Shown piece by piece: positions 50,231-58,471 of a DNA stretch of 64,000 nucleotides (position 1 is its first letter; the number at the start of each line of letters is the position of its first letter). Under the pieces are notes generated by a model, which did not search any database, was not told the DNA's origin, and saw only the letters and a program-made list of their open reading frames with translations. Source of the DNA: Opitutia bacterium (GTDB lineage Bacteria; Verrucomicrobiota; Verrucomicrobiia; Opitutales; Opitutaceae); the NCBI GenBank assembly GCA_947475065.1, contig CANJLB010000009.1, forward strand, positions 1-64,000, given 5' to 3'. A program made the translations under genes and the position numbers.

Positions 50231-50922
50231 TGCCCAGCCTTCGTCAACTGCTTGCCGCGCATCCGGTCGTGCTCCTGCTCGACGCGGCTTCGGCGCGGGT
50301 ACAGGTCGCGCTCTGGCCGGGCCCCGGCGCCGCCCCGCTTTGGCGGGCGCGTGATGAGGAGGCCGGCACGGGCCTCTTTGCCGGCGTGGAGGAGCTGCTC
50401 GACGTCGGCGGGCGACGCATCGCCGACGTGAGCGCGTTCATCTTTTGCGCAGGCCCCGGCTCCGTGCTCGGCGTGCGCACCGCCGCCACCGCGCTGCGGG
50501 TATGGCGCGTGCTGAATCCCGCGCCTGTGTTCGCTTTCCAGAGTCTCGCGCTCGTCGCCCACGCCCTCGCGGATCCCGCCGCCAGCGTGATCGCCGACGC
50601 GCGTCGCGACTCGTGGCACGTCGCGCGCATCGGAGCGCCATTGCGCCGTGTGCCGGCGGGAGAACTCGCCGGCGACCTCGTCATGCCGGAGCATTTCCGG
50701 CACTGGAGCGCGTTGCCCGCCGGCGTCCGCCCCACGCCCTACGACCTCGCGGTGCTGTGGCCACGCGCGGCCGACGCGGAGCTGCTGCACGCCACGGACG
50801 CGCCCGACGCCTTCCTGCATGAGGAGCCGGCCTACGCAAAATGGACGCCGCAGGTGCACCAAGCCGAAGGGCGCAGCAAGACTGCGCCCCTACAATCGTC
50901 CGCCCCCCATGAGCATCAATGA
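50230..50922 (+). CDS. tsaB: tRNA threonylcarbamoyladenosine biosynthesis protein TsaB
   Basis: A 230-residue ASKHA-fold protein that supports TsaD in making t6A37 in tRNA. Motifs are LLLDAASARVQVALW (N-terminal strand-loop) and FIFCAGPGSVLGVRTAAT, where family members have GPGSFTGLR. The last 18 residues (EGRSKTAPLQSSAPHEHQ) are encoded by a CAAGA-loop hairpin repeat (50869-50893) and its flank, so the original C-terminus was probably different. It overlaps alr by 14 bp. Confidence 0.85.
   Translation: MPSLRQLLAAHPVVLLLDAASARVQVALWPGPGAAPLWRARDEEAGTGLFAGVEELLDVGGRRIADVSAFIFCAGPGSVLGVRTAATALRVWRVLNPAPVFAFQSLALVAHALADPAASVIADARRDSWHVARIGAPLRRVPAGELAGDLVMPEHFRHWSALPAGVRPTPYDLAVLWPRAADAELLHATDAPDAFLHEEPAYAKWTPQVHQAEGRSKTAPLQSSAPHEHQ
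50869..50893. repeat. CAAGA-loop hairpin with CTAC tail, copy 2
   Basis: gggcgcag-CAAGA-ctgcgccc-CTAC. Same loop length, loop sequence and tail as 3825-3849, with compensatory stem differences. It lies at the end of tsaB and immediately upstream of alr. Confidence 0.78.
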
Positions 50923-52057
50923 CCGAGCTTCCGCCCGCTGCTGGGCCGACGTGGATCTCGCCGCGCTGGAGCGCAACGTGCGGCTCATCCGCGCCTCGCT
51001 GCCCGAGCGCATGAGCTACCTTGCCGTCGTCAAGGCTGACGCCTACGGCCACGGTCTGCCGCAGATCGCCGGACGCCTGATGCACGCGGGGGTGGACATC
51101 TTTGGTGTCGCCAACCTCACCGAGGCCGCCGCACTGCGCGAGACGGGTGCGGACTGGCCGGTGCTGCTGCTCAGCCCGCTGCTGCCCGGCGAGGACCGCC
51201 GCGCGGCCGAGCTGGGCTGCGCCGCAACGATCTCGTCCGCGGAAGAAGTCGCGCGGCTCGACGCCGCCGGGGCCGCGGCCGGCCGGACGGTCACGGTGCA
51301 TCTGAAAATTGACACTGGCATGGGCCGGCTCGGCGTATGGCACGAGGACGCGCCGGCGCTGTGGGAAAAAATCTCCCGTGCGCGCCACCTGCGCGCCGCC
51401 GGGGTGCTGACCCATTTCGCCAGCCCCGACGATGATCCGGCATTCACCGCCGAGCAACGCCGGCGTTTCCTCGCCGCGCTCGCGCGCTGCCCCGGCCTCG
51501 ACCCGGCCGCGCTGCTCGTCCATGCCGACAACAGCGCCGGCCTTGAAACCATCGCCGACGGCGGGCCGTTCAACGCCGTGCGCGTGGGCCTCCTGCAGTT
51601 CGGCGTGCTGCCCCGTCCCGGCTCGCTGCTTGCGGCGGTGCGGGCGGAACCGGTGCTGAGCTTCCGCGCGCGAGTCGGCCTGGTGAAACGCCTGCCGGCC
51701 GGCGCGACCGTGAGCTACGGGCGCACGCACACGTTGCAGCGCGACTCCACCGTGGCCGTGCTCACCGCCGGCTACGGCGACGGCCTGCCGCGGGCGGTGA
51801 GCAACCGCGCGCAGGCGCTCGTGCGCGGCCGCCGCTGCCCGGTGCTCGGCCGCGTGACAATGGATCAGACCGTGGTGGACGTGACCGACGCGCCCGGCGT
51901 GGCCGTGAACGACGAGGCCGTGCTCATCGGCCGGCAGGATGGCGCGGAGATCTCGCTCGCGGAATTCAGCGAGTGGGCCGGCACGATTCCGTGGGAGACG
52001 CTCTGCGCGCTCACCAAACGCGTGCCGCGGTTTTACCACGGTGGGCTGGGGTTGTGA
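50909..52057 (+). CDS. alr: Alanine racemase
   Basis: A 382-residue PLP enzyme making D-alanine for peptidoglycan. The PLP lysine is K42 in YLAVVKADAYGHGLP. The catalytic Tyr is Y270 in ATVSYGRTHTL, the second site is GRVTMDQTVVDV, and DTGMGRLG is conserved. The start at 50909 (MSINDRASARCWADVDLAALERN) fits the family; it overlaps the tsaB end by 14 bp, so translation is probably coupled. Confidence 0.95.
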   Translation: MSINDRASARCWADVDLAALERNVRLIRASLPERMSYLAVVKADAYGHGLPQIAGRLMHAGVDIFGVANLTEAAALRETGADWPVLLLSPLLPGEDRRAAELGCAATISSAEEVARLDAAGAAAGRTVTVHLKIDTGMGRLGVWHEDAPALWEKISRARHLRAAGVLTHFASPDDDPAFTAEQRRRFLAALARCPGLDPAALLVHADNSAGLETIADGGPFNAVRVGLLQFGVLPRPGSLLAAVRAEPVLSFRARVGLVKRLPAGATVSYGRTHTLQRDSTVAVLTAGYGDGLPRAVSNRAQALVRGRRCPVLGRVTMDQTVVDVTDAPGVAVNDEAVLIGRQDGAEISLAEFSEWAGTIPWETLCALTKRVPRFYHGGLGL

Positions 52058-52080
52058 AAAACCCCGGATCAGTCACAGTT

Positions 52081-52566
52081 CTACTTGTTTTTCTCCACGC
52101 CGGCGCTCGACTCCGTAACGGCAGAATCGGAGGCTTTCTCATAGGGCCATCTTCCATGAAATCGGGAAGCAAACAGCGGGTGGTATTGGCCCAACGGCGG
52201 AGCAGGTAACGGTGTCACGAAGCTAAAGTCGGTTTTCATGAAACGGATCGTGCGGTGAACCAAACTCTGATCGAGCAGGATGAGCGGCGCATAGAAGGTG
52301 CCGAGCCTATCATTGAAGCGGAGGCGATGGGTCCCGTCAGCGAATTGAAACAGCTCGCAGCGCCCATAACGCGGCTGCCAAATAAACACATCCGCAACTG
52401 CAACGATGCCCGGCCTCAGCTCACCTGACTCACTTACAATCCATCCGCCGGTGACCGAGAGCACGGCGTATGAGCCAACGTAGAGGAACAAGACAACCCC
52501 CACGCCACGCCATAACCAGCGGCCGCGACGCTTGCGTTTGTTGGGTGGAACATCGCTCGTTTGCAT
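52081..52566 (-). CDS. Unknown membrane-anchored protein
   Basis: A 161-residue protein with a basic N-terminus (KRKRRGRWLWR), one TM (GVGVVLFLYVGSYAVLSV) and a soluble domain containing GVGELRPGIVAVADVFIWQPRYG-like text (here SGELRPGIVAVADVFIWQPRYGRCELF). No family I recognise. It starts 17 bp after the LOG-fusion gene's stop and is likely co-transcribed. The start at 52566 is preferred to 52587. Confidence 0.6.
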   Translation of the reverse strand: MQTSDVPPNKRKRRGRWLWRGVGVVLFLYVGSYAVLSVTGGWIVSESGELRPGIVAVADVFIWQPRYGRCELFQFADGTHRLRFNDRLGTFYAPLILLDQSLVHRTIRFMKTDFSFVTPLPAPPLGQYHPLFASRFHGRWPYEKASDSAVTESSAGVEKNK

Positions 52567-52583
52567 GGTTGCAAAATTTTGCC

Positions 52584-54491
52584 TCACAGCACCTGCAGCT
52601 TTTTACGATAGAACGCGACGACCTCGTCGGGATCGTCAGTAAACAGGACGTAATCGGCGATCCACGCCGGGGCACGCTTGGTCCGGATCATCTCGGCGAG
52701 CTGACGGCGCAGGTCGGTCCAGAATCTCGCATTGAAAAAAATATACGGCACGCGCGGGCGGATGCCGAGCTTGAGGTTGCACAGCTCGATGCCGACCTCC
52801 TCCAGCGTGCCGACGCCGCCGACGTTGAAGATGCAAAAATCCGCCGCCTCGAACCACTTTTGCCGGAAGTGCCGCGACGCCTCCTGAAACGTGTTGAAAA
52901 AATCCACGCCCAGCTCGGGCGGCTGCGCCTCCAGCTCGAGAAAGCACGCGCCGGTGAGCGCACCCTTCACCCGCGCCACCTCCGTGGCGAGCCGCATGAC
53001 GCCGCCGCCGCCGCCGGTGAGCACGCCGAGGTTGCTGCCGATGAAGCTCGTGAGCTTCTCGACGAGCGACGAGATGCGGTCGGTGTCGGCCTGGTCGAGC
53101 CCCACGGCCGAACCGTAGAACGCGAGGATGGTCGCCTCCTGGAACCGGCGCCCCATTTCCTCGCGCACAAAAAAGCCGTGGTCCTTCTTGTAAATGTGGA
53201 CGTAGAGGTCCTTGGAGGTCTCCTCATACCAATAAACCTGCACGCCGATGGCGTGGAAAGTGTCGAGGCGCGCGTGGGCGTTGCTGGAGAGGAAAAACCC
53301 GTGGGTGCGCGAGGCGTGGCGAAAGATAAGGCGCTTGAGCCGCACGTCGCCGAGGCGCGTCATCAGCTCGATGTGCTCCAGCAGGTCGGGGAAATAATCG
53401 AGGATGAGCGTGTCGGCGTCGGCCGGCGCGGCGTCGAGCGCCTGAATCATGGTGCGGTGGCCGATGGGACAGGCGTCGCCGGCGAGGAATTTCTTAAGGT
53501 CCTCGTTGGCGCGGACGAGCACGCAGCGGTTCTCCATCGTGGCGCTCTGCCCGCGCACGGTGATCTTGGTCTTCGGATGGGCCGCGCGGCTGCTTTGCGG
53601 CGGGCTTTCGTCGAGACACTTGAAGAGGCTGGCGGCGGTGTCGAGCAGGCGGCGGCGTCTCCGCGCGAGGGTCTTGAACTCGGGGTCGGTAAGCTCGGGC
53701 GCACGAAAAATCTCCACCGACACGACCGGGTTGACCACGGGCTGGTCGCCGGTGTTGTAGATCTCCAGCATGACGTTCGTGCCGAAGGTCTTCACCGGAT
53801 CGAGCAGCACGGCGCTGGTGTGGATGCCAAAGTTGCCCTCGCCGGGGTTGAGCACGACGAAGTGCTCCTTGAGGTACATCGAGCAACTGGTGAGTACGCC
53901 GGACTGCGGCGGGATGGTGAGCGGCGCGGCGTCGTGGCGCACTTGGAGCTTGTCGAGAAAGGCCCGTCCGCCGTCGCCGCTGACCACGCGCTCGAAGTTG
54001 AGCCGCGACATCCGCGGGCTGAGCGTGTAGCTGACCTGATGCGGCGTGAGAAACACGCGGCCCTGCCGGTCAATGCTGGTGGTGTTGGGCAGCTTAAGAG
54101 CGTTGGCCTGGACGGCGGCCCAGATCTCGGCGCTGGTGAGCTTTGCGGCGGCCGGAGCATGGAAGAGCCGGCCCGCGGGCACGCCGGGGCGCAGGAGCTT
54201 TTTCCAGAACGCGGCATTGGGGAAGCTGGCGTCGAAGAGAAACGCATCGGCGTCGATCACCACACGCCCGCCGTCAAACCGGGGCGGGCCCTGCAGCAGC
54301 ATCTCCAGCCCGATGCGAGCGAGGGAGCTGCGTTCGGTGAATCGCAACGCGCCGAGATGTGCGGTGATGAACTCCAGCTCCTCCGGGTGGCGCGGCCAGA
54401 AGGCCAGCGTGAGCGCGACCGTGCGCGCATCACGGTTTTTCACGGTGAGAACCTGGCCGTCGTGGCTCGTCCAAAATTGGTCGGGGTGCAT
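52584..54491 (-). CDS. LOG-like domain fused to a large unknown N-terminal region
   Basis: A 635-residue cytoplasmic protein. The C-terminal 230 residues resemble the LOG/lysine-decarboxylase-like family (cytokinin-type phosphoribohydrolases): GVLTGGGGGVMRLATEVARVKG near 485-500, and VGGVGTLEEVGIEL at 557-570, matching PGGxGTxxE with V557 in place of Pro and E565 kept. The first roughly 400 residues (with DQFWTSHDGQVLTVKNRDARTVALTLAFWPR and SRTHGFFLSSNAHARLD) match no family I know. The start at 54491 is the last ATG before the domain. Probably nucleotide-related hydrolysis. Confidence 0.7.
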   Translation of the reverse strand: MHPDQFWTSHDGQVLTVKNRDARTVALTLAFWPRHPEELEFITAHLGALRFTERSSLARIGLEMLLQGPPRFDGGRVVIDADAFLFDASFPNAAFWKKLLRPGVPAGRLFHAPAAAKLTSAEIWAAVQANALKLPNTTSIDRQGRVFLTPHQVSYTLSPRMSRLNFERVVSGDGGRAFLDKLQVRHDAAPLTIPPQSGVLTSCSMYLKEHFVVLNPGEGNFGIHTSAVLLDPVKTFGTNVMLEIYNTGDQPVVNPVVSVEIFRAPELTDPEFKTLARRRRRLLDTAASLFKCLDESPPQSSRAAHPKTKITVRGQSATMENRCVLVRANEDLKKFLAGDACPIGHRTMIQALDAAPADADTLILDYFPDLLEHIELMTRLGDVRLKRLIFRHASRTHGFFLSSNAHARLDTFHAIGVQVYWYEETSKDLYVHIYKKDHGFFVREEMGRRFQEATILAFYGSAVGLDQADTDRISSLVEKLTSFIGSNLGVLTGGGGGVMRLATEVARVKGALTGACFLELEAQPPELGVDFFNTFQEASRHFRQKWFEAADFCIFNVGGVGTLEEVGIELCNLKLGIRPRVPYIFFNARFWTDLRRQLAEMIRTKRAPAWIADYVLFTDDPDEVVAFYRKKLQVL

Positions 54492-54648
54492 GGGGGAGGT
54501 GAGAAACTTGCGCGACACAAGCCCTCCGACCTCGCGGACACAAGGCGTGAGTAAGGGGTTGCATTCCGTCCCGCGCCCGACAACGTCACCCCCCTTCCGG
54601 CGGGGCGGAAACGCTGCGTCGCAATTCACCACCCTCCCTCCTCCTCGC

Positions 54649-55410
54649 ATGAAATCCACCCTCCTGATTCCCGCATCTGTGCTGTTGCTAGGCGCCCTCA
54701 CCGCGCTGCCGGCCGCCGACAGCGCTCCCGCCGTGCCGATCCCGGCCGTCGCCCCCACGCGGACGTTCACCGAACCCGAAATGCTTGAGATGCTTGGCTG
54801 GCTCGCCGGGGATCAGTCTCGGCTCAGCCAGCTCAGTTTTACCGAGGCCGAGCTGGCCTCCGTAAGCAAAGGCTTTGTCAGCGCCGCCTCCGGCAAGCTG
54901 GAGCCGTTCAAACGCGATGACATCGAGGCCCAGTTCACCAAATTCATGGACGCCAAGGTGGCGGCCATGAAAAAATCGGTGGAGGAGAAGCAGAAGAATT
55001 TTCTGGCCGAGAAAAAGGGGCAAAAGGATGTCGTCTCCCTGCCCAGCGGCCTGCTCTACGAGATCGTGAAGCCCGGCACCGGCGCCTACCCCAAGTCGTC
55101 CGACACCGTCAAGGTCATCTACACCGGCATGCTGATTGACGGCACCGTTTTCGACGCCACAAGCCGGCACCCGGACGAAGCGGCTTCCAATGCGGCGGGC
55201 AAGTTCGTCGCCACCAAATTGCCCGACGAATTTCCATTGAGCGGGGTGATACCCGGATGGACCGAGGGCATCCAGAAGATCAACAAGGGCGGGAAAATCA
55301 AGCTCTACGTCCCGTCCGAGCTCGCCTACCGCGACAACCCGCCGCCCGGCTCGCCCATCCAGCCCGGAGCGACCTTGGTGTTTGAAGTCGAGCTGATTGA
55401 CATCAAGTAA
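54649..55410 (+). CDS. FKBP-type peptidyl-prolyl cis-trans isomerase
   Basis: A 253-residue exported protein. Signal peptide (MKSTLLIPASVLLLGALTALPAAD), a helical N-terminal dimerisation region (about 35-125; FKBP_N-like), and an FKBP domain: LPSGLLYEIVKPGTGAYPKSSDTVKVIYTGMLIDGTVFDATS... to PGATLVFEVELIDIK. It resembles FkpA/Mip-type periplasmic chaperones. The FKBP loop has an insertion (RHPDEAASNAAGKFVATKLPDE). A clear intrinsic terminator follows. Confidence 0.93.
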   Translation: MKSTLLIPASVLLLGALTALPAADSAPAVPIPAVAPTRTFTEPEMLEMLGWLAGDQSRLSQLSFTEAELASVSKGFVSAASGKLEPFKRDDIEAQFTKFMDAKVAAMKKSVEEKQKNFLAEKKGQKDVVSLPSGLLYEIVKPGTGAYPKSSDTVKVIYTGMLIDGTVFDATSRHPDEAASNAAGKFVATKLPDEFPLSGVIPGWTEGIQKINKGGKIKLYVPSELAYRDNPPPGSPIQPGATLVFEVELIDIK

Positions 55411-55429
55411 CCCCTCCGCGCTTTTTTCC

Positions 55430-55467
55430 CGCCCCGGTCCGCCTGCGCGCGCCGGGGCGTTTTTTTT
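55430..55467 (+). terminator. Rho-independent terminator
   Basis: Stem cgccccgg (55430-55437) and ccggggcg (55452-55459), 14-nt loop, then eight T (55460-55467). It lies 20 bp after the FKBP stop codon. The only clear classical terminator in the window. Confidence 0.9.
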
Positions 55468-55549
55468 GCGTCGGCCGCCGCCAGCGACGGCGGTAAATTC
55501 CGGCTTTGCCTTCCGCCCGCAAAATCTCCGGGATGCGGGCCGATCACTC

Positions 55550-56746
55550 ATGGCGCTTCCTTTTTTTTCGAAAACCACGCCGTCCATCCGCGAGCGCTGC
55601 CGCGCCGACCCGGCCACCAAGCTGCGCCTGCGCTACGCGCCCTACTACCTCGCGATGGACGCGCAGGCCGGCACAAAAATCCGCCGCGACGGCCGCGATC
55701 TCGTGATGCTCGCAAGCAACGACTACCTCGGCCTCACGTTTCACCCCAAAGTCATCGAGGCCGCGCGCGCCGCCGTGCTGGAATGGGGCACCAGCCCCAC
55801 CGGCGCCCGCTGCTCCAACGGATCCCGGGCCTACCACCTCGCGCTGGAGGAAAAGCTCGCCGCCTTCCTGGGCCGCGAGGCGTGCCACGTCCACTCCGCC
55901 GGCTACCTTTCGTGCCTCTCCGGTGTCGCCGCGTTCGCCCAGAAGGGCGATGTGATTTTTGCCGATAAAAACATCCATTCATGCCTGTGGGACGGCATCC
56001 GCCTCTCCAACGCCGAGGTCGAGCGCTTCTCGCACAACAGCCCGGACGATTTCCGCGCGGTCGCCGCGCACACCAGTCCCGACGCTGCGAAAATGCTCGT
56101 GCTCGAAGGCGTCTATTCGATGGAAGGCCACATCGCCCGCCTGCCCGAGATCATGGCCGTCGCGCGCGAGCAGAAATGCTTCACCGTGCTCGACGACGCC
56201 CACGGCTTCGGTGTGCTCGGCCGCGACGGACGCGGCACGGTCAGCCATTTCGGCCTCGACGCAGACGTGGACCTCGTCTGCGGCAGCCTGTCGAAATCGC
56301 TGGCCAGCACCGGCGGCTTCGTCGCCGGCCCGCGCGACCTCATTGAGTTTCTCCGCACCCACGGCAAGCAGACCATCTTCAGCGCCGCCCTCAGCCCCGG
56401 CCAGTCCGCGGCCGCCAGCGCCGCGCTCGATGTGCTTCAGACCGAGCCGCAGCACCTCGCCCGCCTCTGGGCCAACACGAAAAAATACACCGCGATGCTC
56501 CATGCGCTCGGTCTCGACACCTGGGGCAGCGAAACGCCCGCCGTGCCCATCGTCCTCGGCTCGAAGGAACGCGCCTATTATTTCTGGCAGGCGCTGCTGG
56601 AAAAGGGTGTCTTCACGGTGATGTCGATCGCGCCCGCCGTGCCCGTGGGCAAGGATCTCGTCCGCACCGCCATCTCCGCGCTGCACAGCGATGACGACCT
56701 CGCGCGCATCGCCGACGCGATGGCGTATGCGGTGAAAAAAATCTGA
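55550..56746 (+). CDS. Alpha-oxoamine synthase (serine palmitoyltransferase/BioF-like)
   Basis: A 398-residue PLP enzyme of the AOS family. Blocks are LVMLASNDYLGLTFHPKV, GARCSNGSRAYHLALEEKLAAFLG, TVLDDAHGFGVLGRDGRG and CGSLSKSLASTGGFVAGP with the PLP lysine K249. The SLSKSLAS-x-GG form is closer to serine palmitoyltransferase than to BioF (usually LGKAFG) or KBL. It would join an acyl-CoA with an amino acid, so sphingolipid synthesis is a real possibility. Start at 55550 by SD-like context and family length. Confidence 0.85.
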   Translation: MALPFFSKTTPSIRERCRADPATKLRLRYAPYYLAMDAQAGTKIRRDGRDLVMLASNDYLGLTFHPKVIEAARAAVLEWGTSPTGARCSNGSRAYHLALEEKLAAFLGREACHVHSAGYLSCLSGVAAFAQKGDVIFADKNIHSCLWDGIRLSNAEVERFSHNSPDDFRAVAAHTSPDAAKMLVLEGVYSMEGHIARLPEIMAVAREQKCFTVLDDAHGFGVLGRDGRGTVSHFGLDADVDLVCGSLSKSLASTGGFVAGPRDLIEFLRTHGKQTIFSAALSPGQSAAASAALDVLQTEPQHLARLWANTKKYTAMLHALGLDTWGSETPAVPIVLGSKERAYYFWQALLEKGVFTVMSIAPAVPVGKDLVRTAISALHSDDDLARIADAMAYAVKKI

Positions 56747-56807
56747 GGGCCGGCGCGGGCCCTTGGCGACGCCACCTGCCAGAGCAACGGCGGGCCACCT
56801 CACGGCC

Positions 56808-57725
56808 TCACGCCGTCAGCCCGGGATGCGTCCGCGCATAGTCCGCCGCATAATCGGCAAACGCCTGCTTCAGGCGCACGGACACCGTGCCGTCACCAAC
56901 CCGGAACGCCACTTCGTCCATCGCCCGCACCGGCTGCACGTCGCGGGTTGTTGAAGTCAGAAAACACTCCTCCATCCCGGCGAGGTCGGCCGGCCGCAAC
57001 ACCGCCTCGCGCGCCGGCACGCCCGCCGCCGCCGCGATTTTTTCCAGGAGCAGCTGCCGCGTGATGCCGCCGAGAATCCCCGCGCTCATCGGCGGCGTGA
57101 CCATCGCGCCGCCGCGCACGAACGCCAGGTTGCACACCGCCGCCTCGGTGAGCTCGCCCGCAAGATTGGTGATGACGACCTCATCCGCACCCCGCGCCTT
57201 CGCCTCGCGCAGGCACAGGATGTTGTTCAGATAATTTCCCGTCTTCCATGCCGGATCGAGGGTGGCGGGCGCATTGCGGCGCAGGGTGGTCGCCAAGGCG
57301 AGCCGCAGTCCGGTCCGCACGGCCTCGGCGGATGGCAGCGCGAGCTTTTGCACAAGAATTACAAAGTCCGCGCGGTCGGCCAGCGCAGGATCCAGCCCGA
57401 TGGGCCCGCCGCCGCGCGTGATTTGCAGGCGGATATAGATATCGCCATCGTCACCCGTCGCTGCACGCCATGCCGCCGCCGCGCGTCTGATTTCCCCCAA
57501 CATCGGCGCGGCAGCCAGCGGCAGCGTCAGGTGCAGAGCGCGCGCCGATCGTTCCAGCCGTGTCCAGTGCTCCTCCCACGCAAAGATCACGCCGTGATAG
57601 GTGCGCCAGACCTCATAAATCGAGTCACCGTAAAGGAAGCCGCGGTTGAGCGGGGCGATGGACGGCTCATGCGCGGAGTGAAGCCGCCCGTTGGTGCTGG
57701 CCTGGATGAAAGGTACGCCGGTCAT
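56808..57725 (-). CDS. Class IV aminotransferase (D-amino acid/branched-chain type)
   Basis: A 305-residue PLP enzyme. The PLP lysine is K161 in AWKTGNYLNNILCLREAKARGADEVVI, and the N-terminal NRGFLYGDSIYEVWRTY and C-terminal GGITRQLLLEKIA and ECFLTSTTRDVQPV blocks are typical of fold-type IV (IlvE, D-alanine transaminase, PabC). Which reaction it performs is not clear. It is convergent with the AOS-family gene, separated by 61 bp. Confidence 0.87.
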   Translation of the reverse strand: MTGVPFIQASTNGRLHSAHEPSIAPLNRGFLYGDSIYEVWRTYHGVIFAWEEHWTRLERSARALHLTLPLAAAPMLGEIRRAAAAWRAATGDDGDIYIRLQITRGGGPIGLDPALADRADFVILVQKLALPSAEAVRTGLRLALATTLRRNAPATLDPAWKTGNYLNNILCLREAKARGADEVVITNLAGELTEAAVCNLAFVRGGAMVTPPMSAGILGGITRQLLLEKIAAAAGVPAREAVLRPADLAGMEECFLTSTTRDVQPVRAMDEVAFRVGDGTVSVRLKQAFADYAADYARTHPGLTA

Positions 57726-57803
57726 GCGCGCGACGCCAGCACAACGCCCGCGCGCCGCAAGCGTGAAACGCGGCCGGCTTGTCCGCCCTCATGCCAGCAA
57801 CAA

Positions 57804-57840
57804 CCCACCATGCCCACGGTTTGAGCCGGGGCACGGTGGG
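57804..57840 (-). terminator. Hairpin downstream of the AT-hook/HTH gene
   Basis: cccaccatgccc (57804-57815) and ggcacggtggg (to 57840) pair over about 11 of 12 positions. It lies just past the stop (57860) of the minus-strand AT-hook/HTH gene and is followed on that strand by ttgttgctgg. Plausible as a transcript end. Confidence 0.5.
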
Positions 57841-57859
57841 CAAAACATGCAGCCGCTGG

Positions 57860-58237
57860 TCAGTTCCGCGACTTTACCAAGCCAAACGACTTCTTGATAT
57901 TTTGCACGGTCTGCACCGAAACGCCAAACTCCTTGGCAATCGCAGAGCCGGATTTGCCGCCCTCGACGGCCGCCTTCACCTGCGCCTTGATCTCAGGCGT
58001 AACCTTGGCGCGCCGGCGCTTCTTCGGCCGGCCAACCTTGCCTTTGGTTGCTTTTTTGGGGCCGCGTTTGCCGCCAGCGGCCTGTTTGAGGGCTTTGATG
58101 AAAGCCTTAAGGTTGTCATAGCCGTAGTCCTCAGGCAACGCGGCCAATTCGGCTGTGCGCTCGGCGATCACTTTGGCCTCTAACTTGGCGGCTTTGGCTT
58201 TGAGTACTGCGAGTTCTTTGATTTTTTCTGTAACCAT
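57860..58237 (-). CDS. Coiled-coil, AT-hook and helix-turn-helix protein (nucleoid-type)
   Basis: A 125-residue basic protein. Residues 1-45 form a coiled coil (KIKELAVLKAKAAKLEAKVIAERTAEL), then LPEDYGYDNLKAFIKALKQAAGG as in H-NS-like linkers, a Lys/Arg-rich stretch with the AT-hook core KVGRPKKRRR, and a resolvase-like HTH (SGSAIAKEFGVSVQTVQNIKKSFG). It probably dimerises and binds AT-rich DNA. A very good SD (aaggag, 7 nt before ATG) supports the start at 58237. It is monocistronic, with a 234-bp AT-rich leader shared with the Hpt gene. Confidence 0.75.
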   Translation of the reverse strand: MVTEKIKELAVLKAKAAKLEAKVIAERTAELAALPEDYGYDNLKAFIKALKQAAGGKRGPKKATKGKVGRPKKRRRAKVTPEIKAQVKAAVEGGKSGSAIAKEFGVSVQTVQNIKKSFGLVKSRN

Positions 58238-58471
58238 GGGACACTCCTTATGACATGGCGAACAGGCAGTGCCAAGCCTAATCTACATATGCCCGACCCG
58301 CCGGCGAGCCGGACAAAAAATGCGCGACGTAACCAAAGCATAATGTTCGGATTCAAGGGCCGGCGGGAACAAGTGTTTGATTTGCTAATTTTTAGTAAAA
58401 AACAACTGCGCCCAGATTTTTTCCGTTTTCTTTGATTGCATTTACCCCTCTTCCCTTCAACACCTTCCGCA
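58238..58471. promoter_or_regulatory. AT-rich divergent leader region
   Basis: The 234 bp between the AT-hook/HTH gene and the Hpt gene are clearly more AT-rich than the surroundings (for example tttgatttgctaatttttagt and ttttttccgttttctttgatt). It contains the SD of the minus-strand gene next to 58238. Both promoters must lie here, but no hexamers can be assigned with confidence. AT-rich sequence next to an AT-hook gene hints at autoregulation. Confidence 0.45.
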
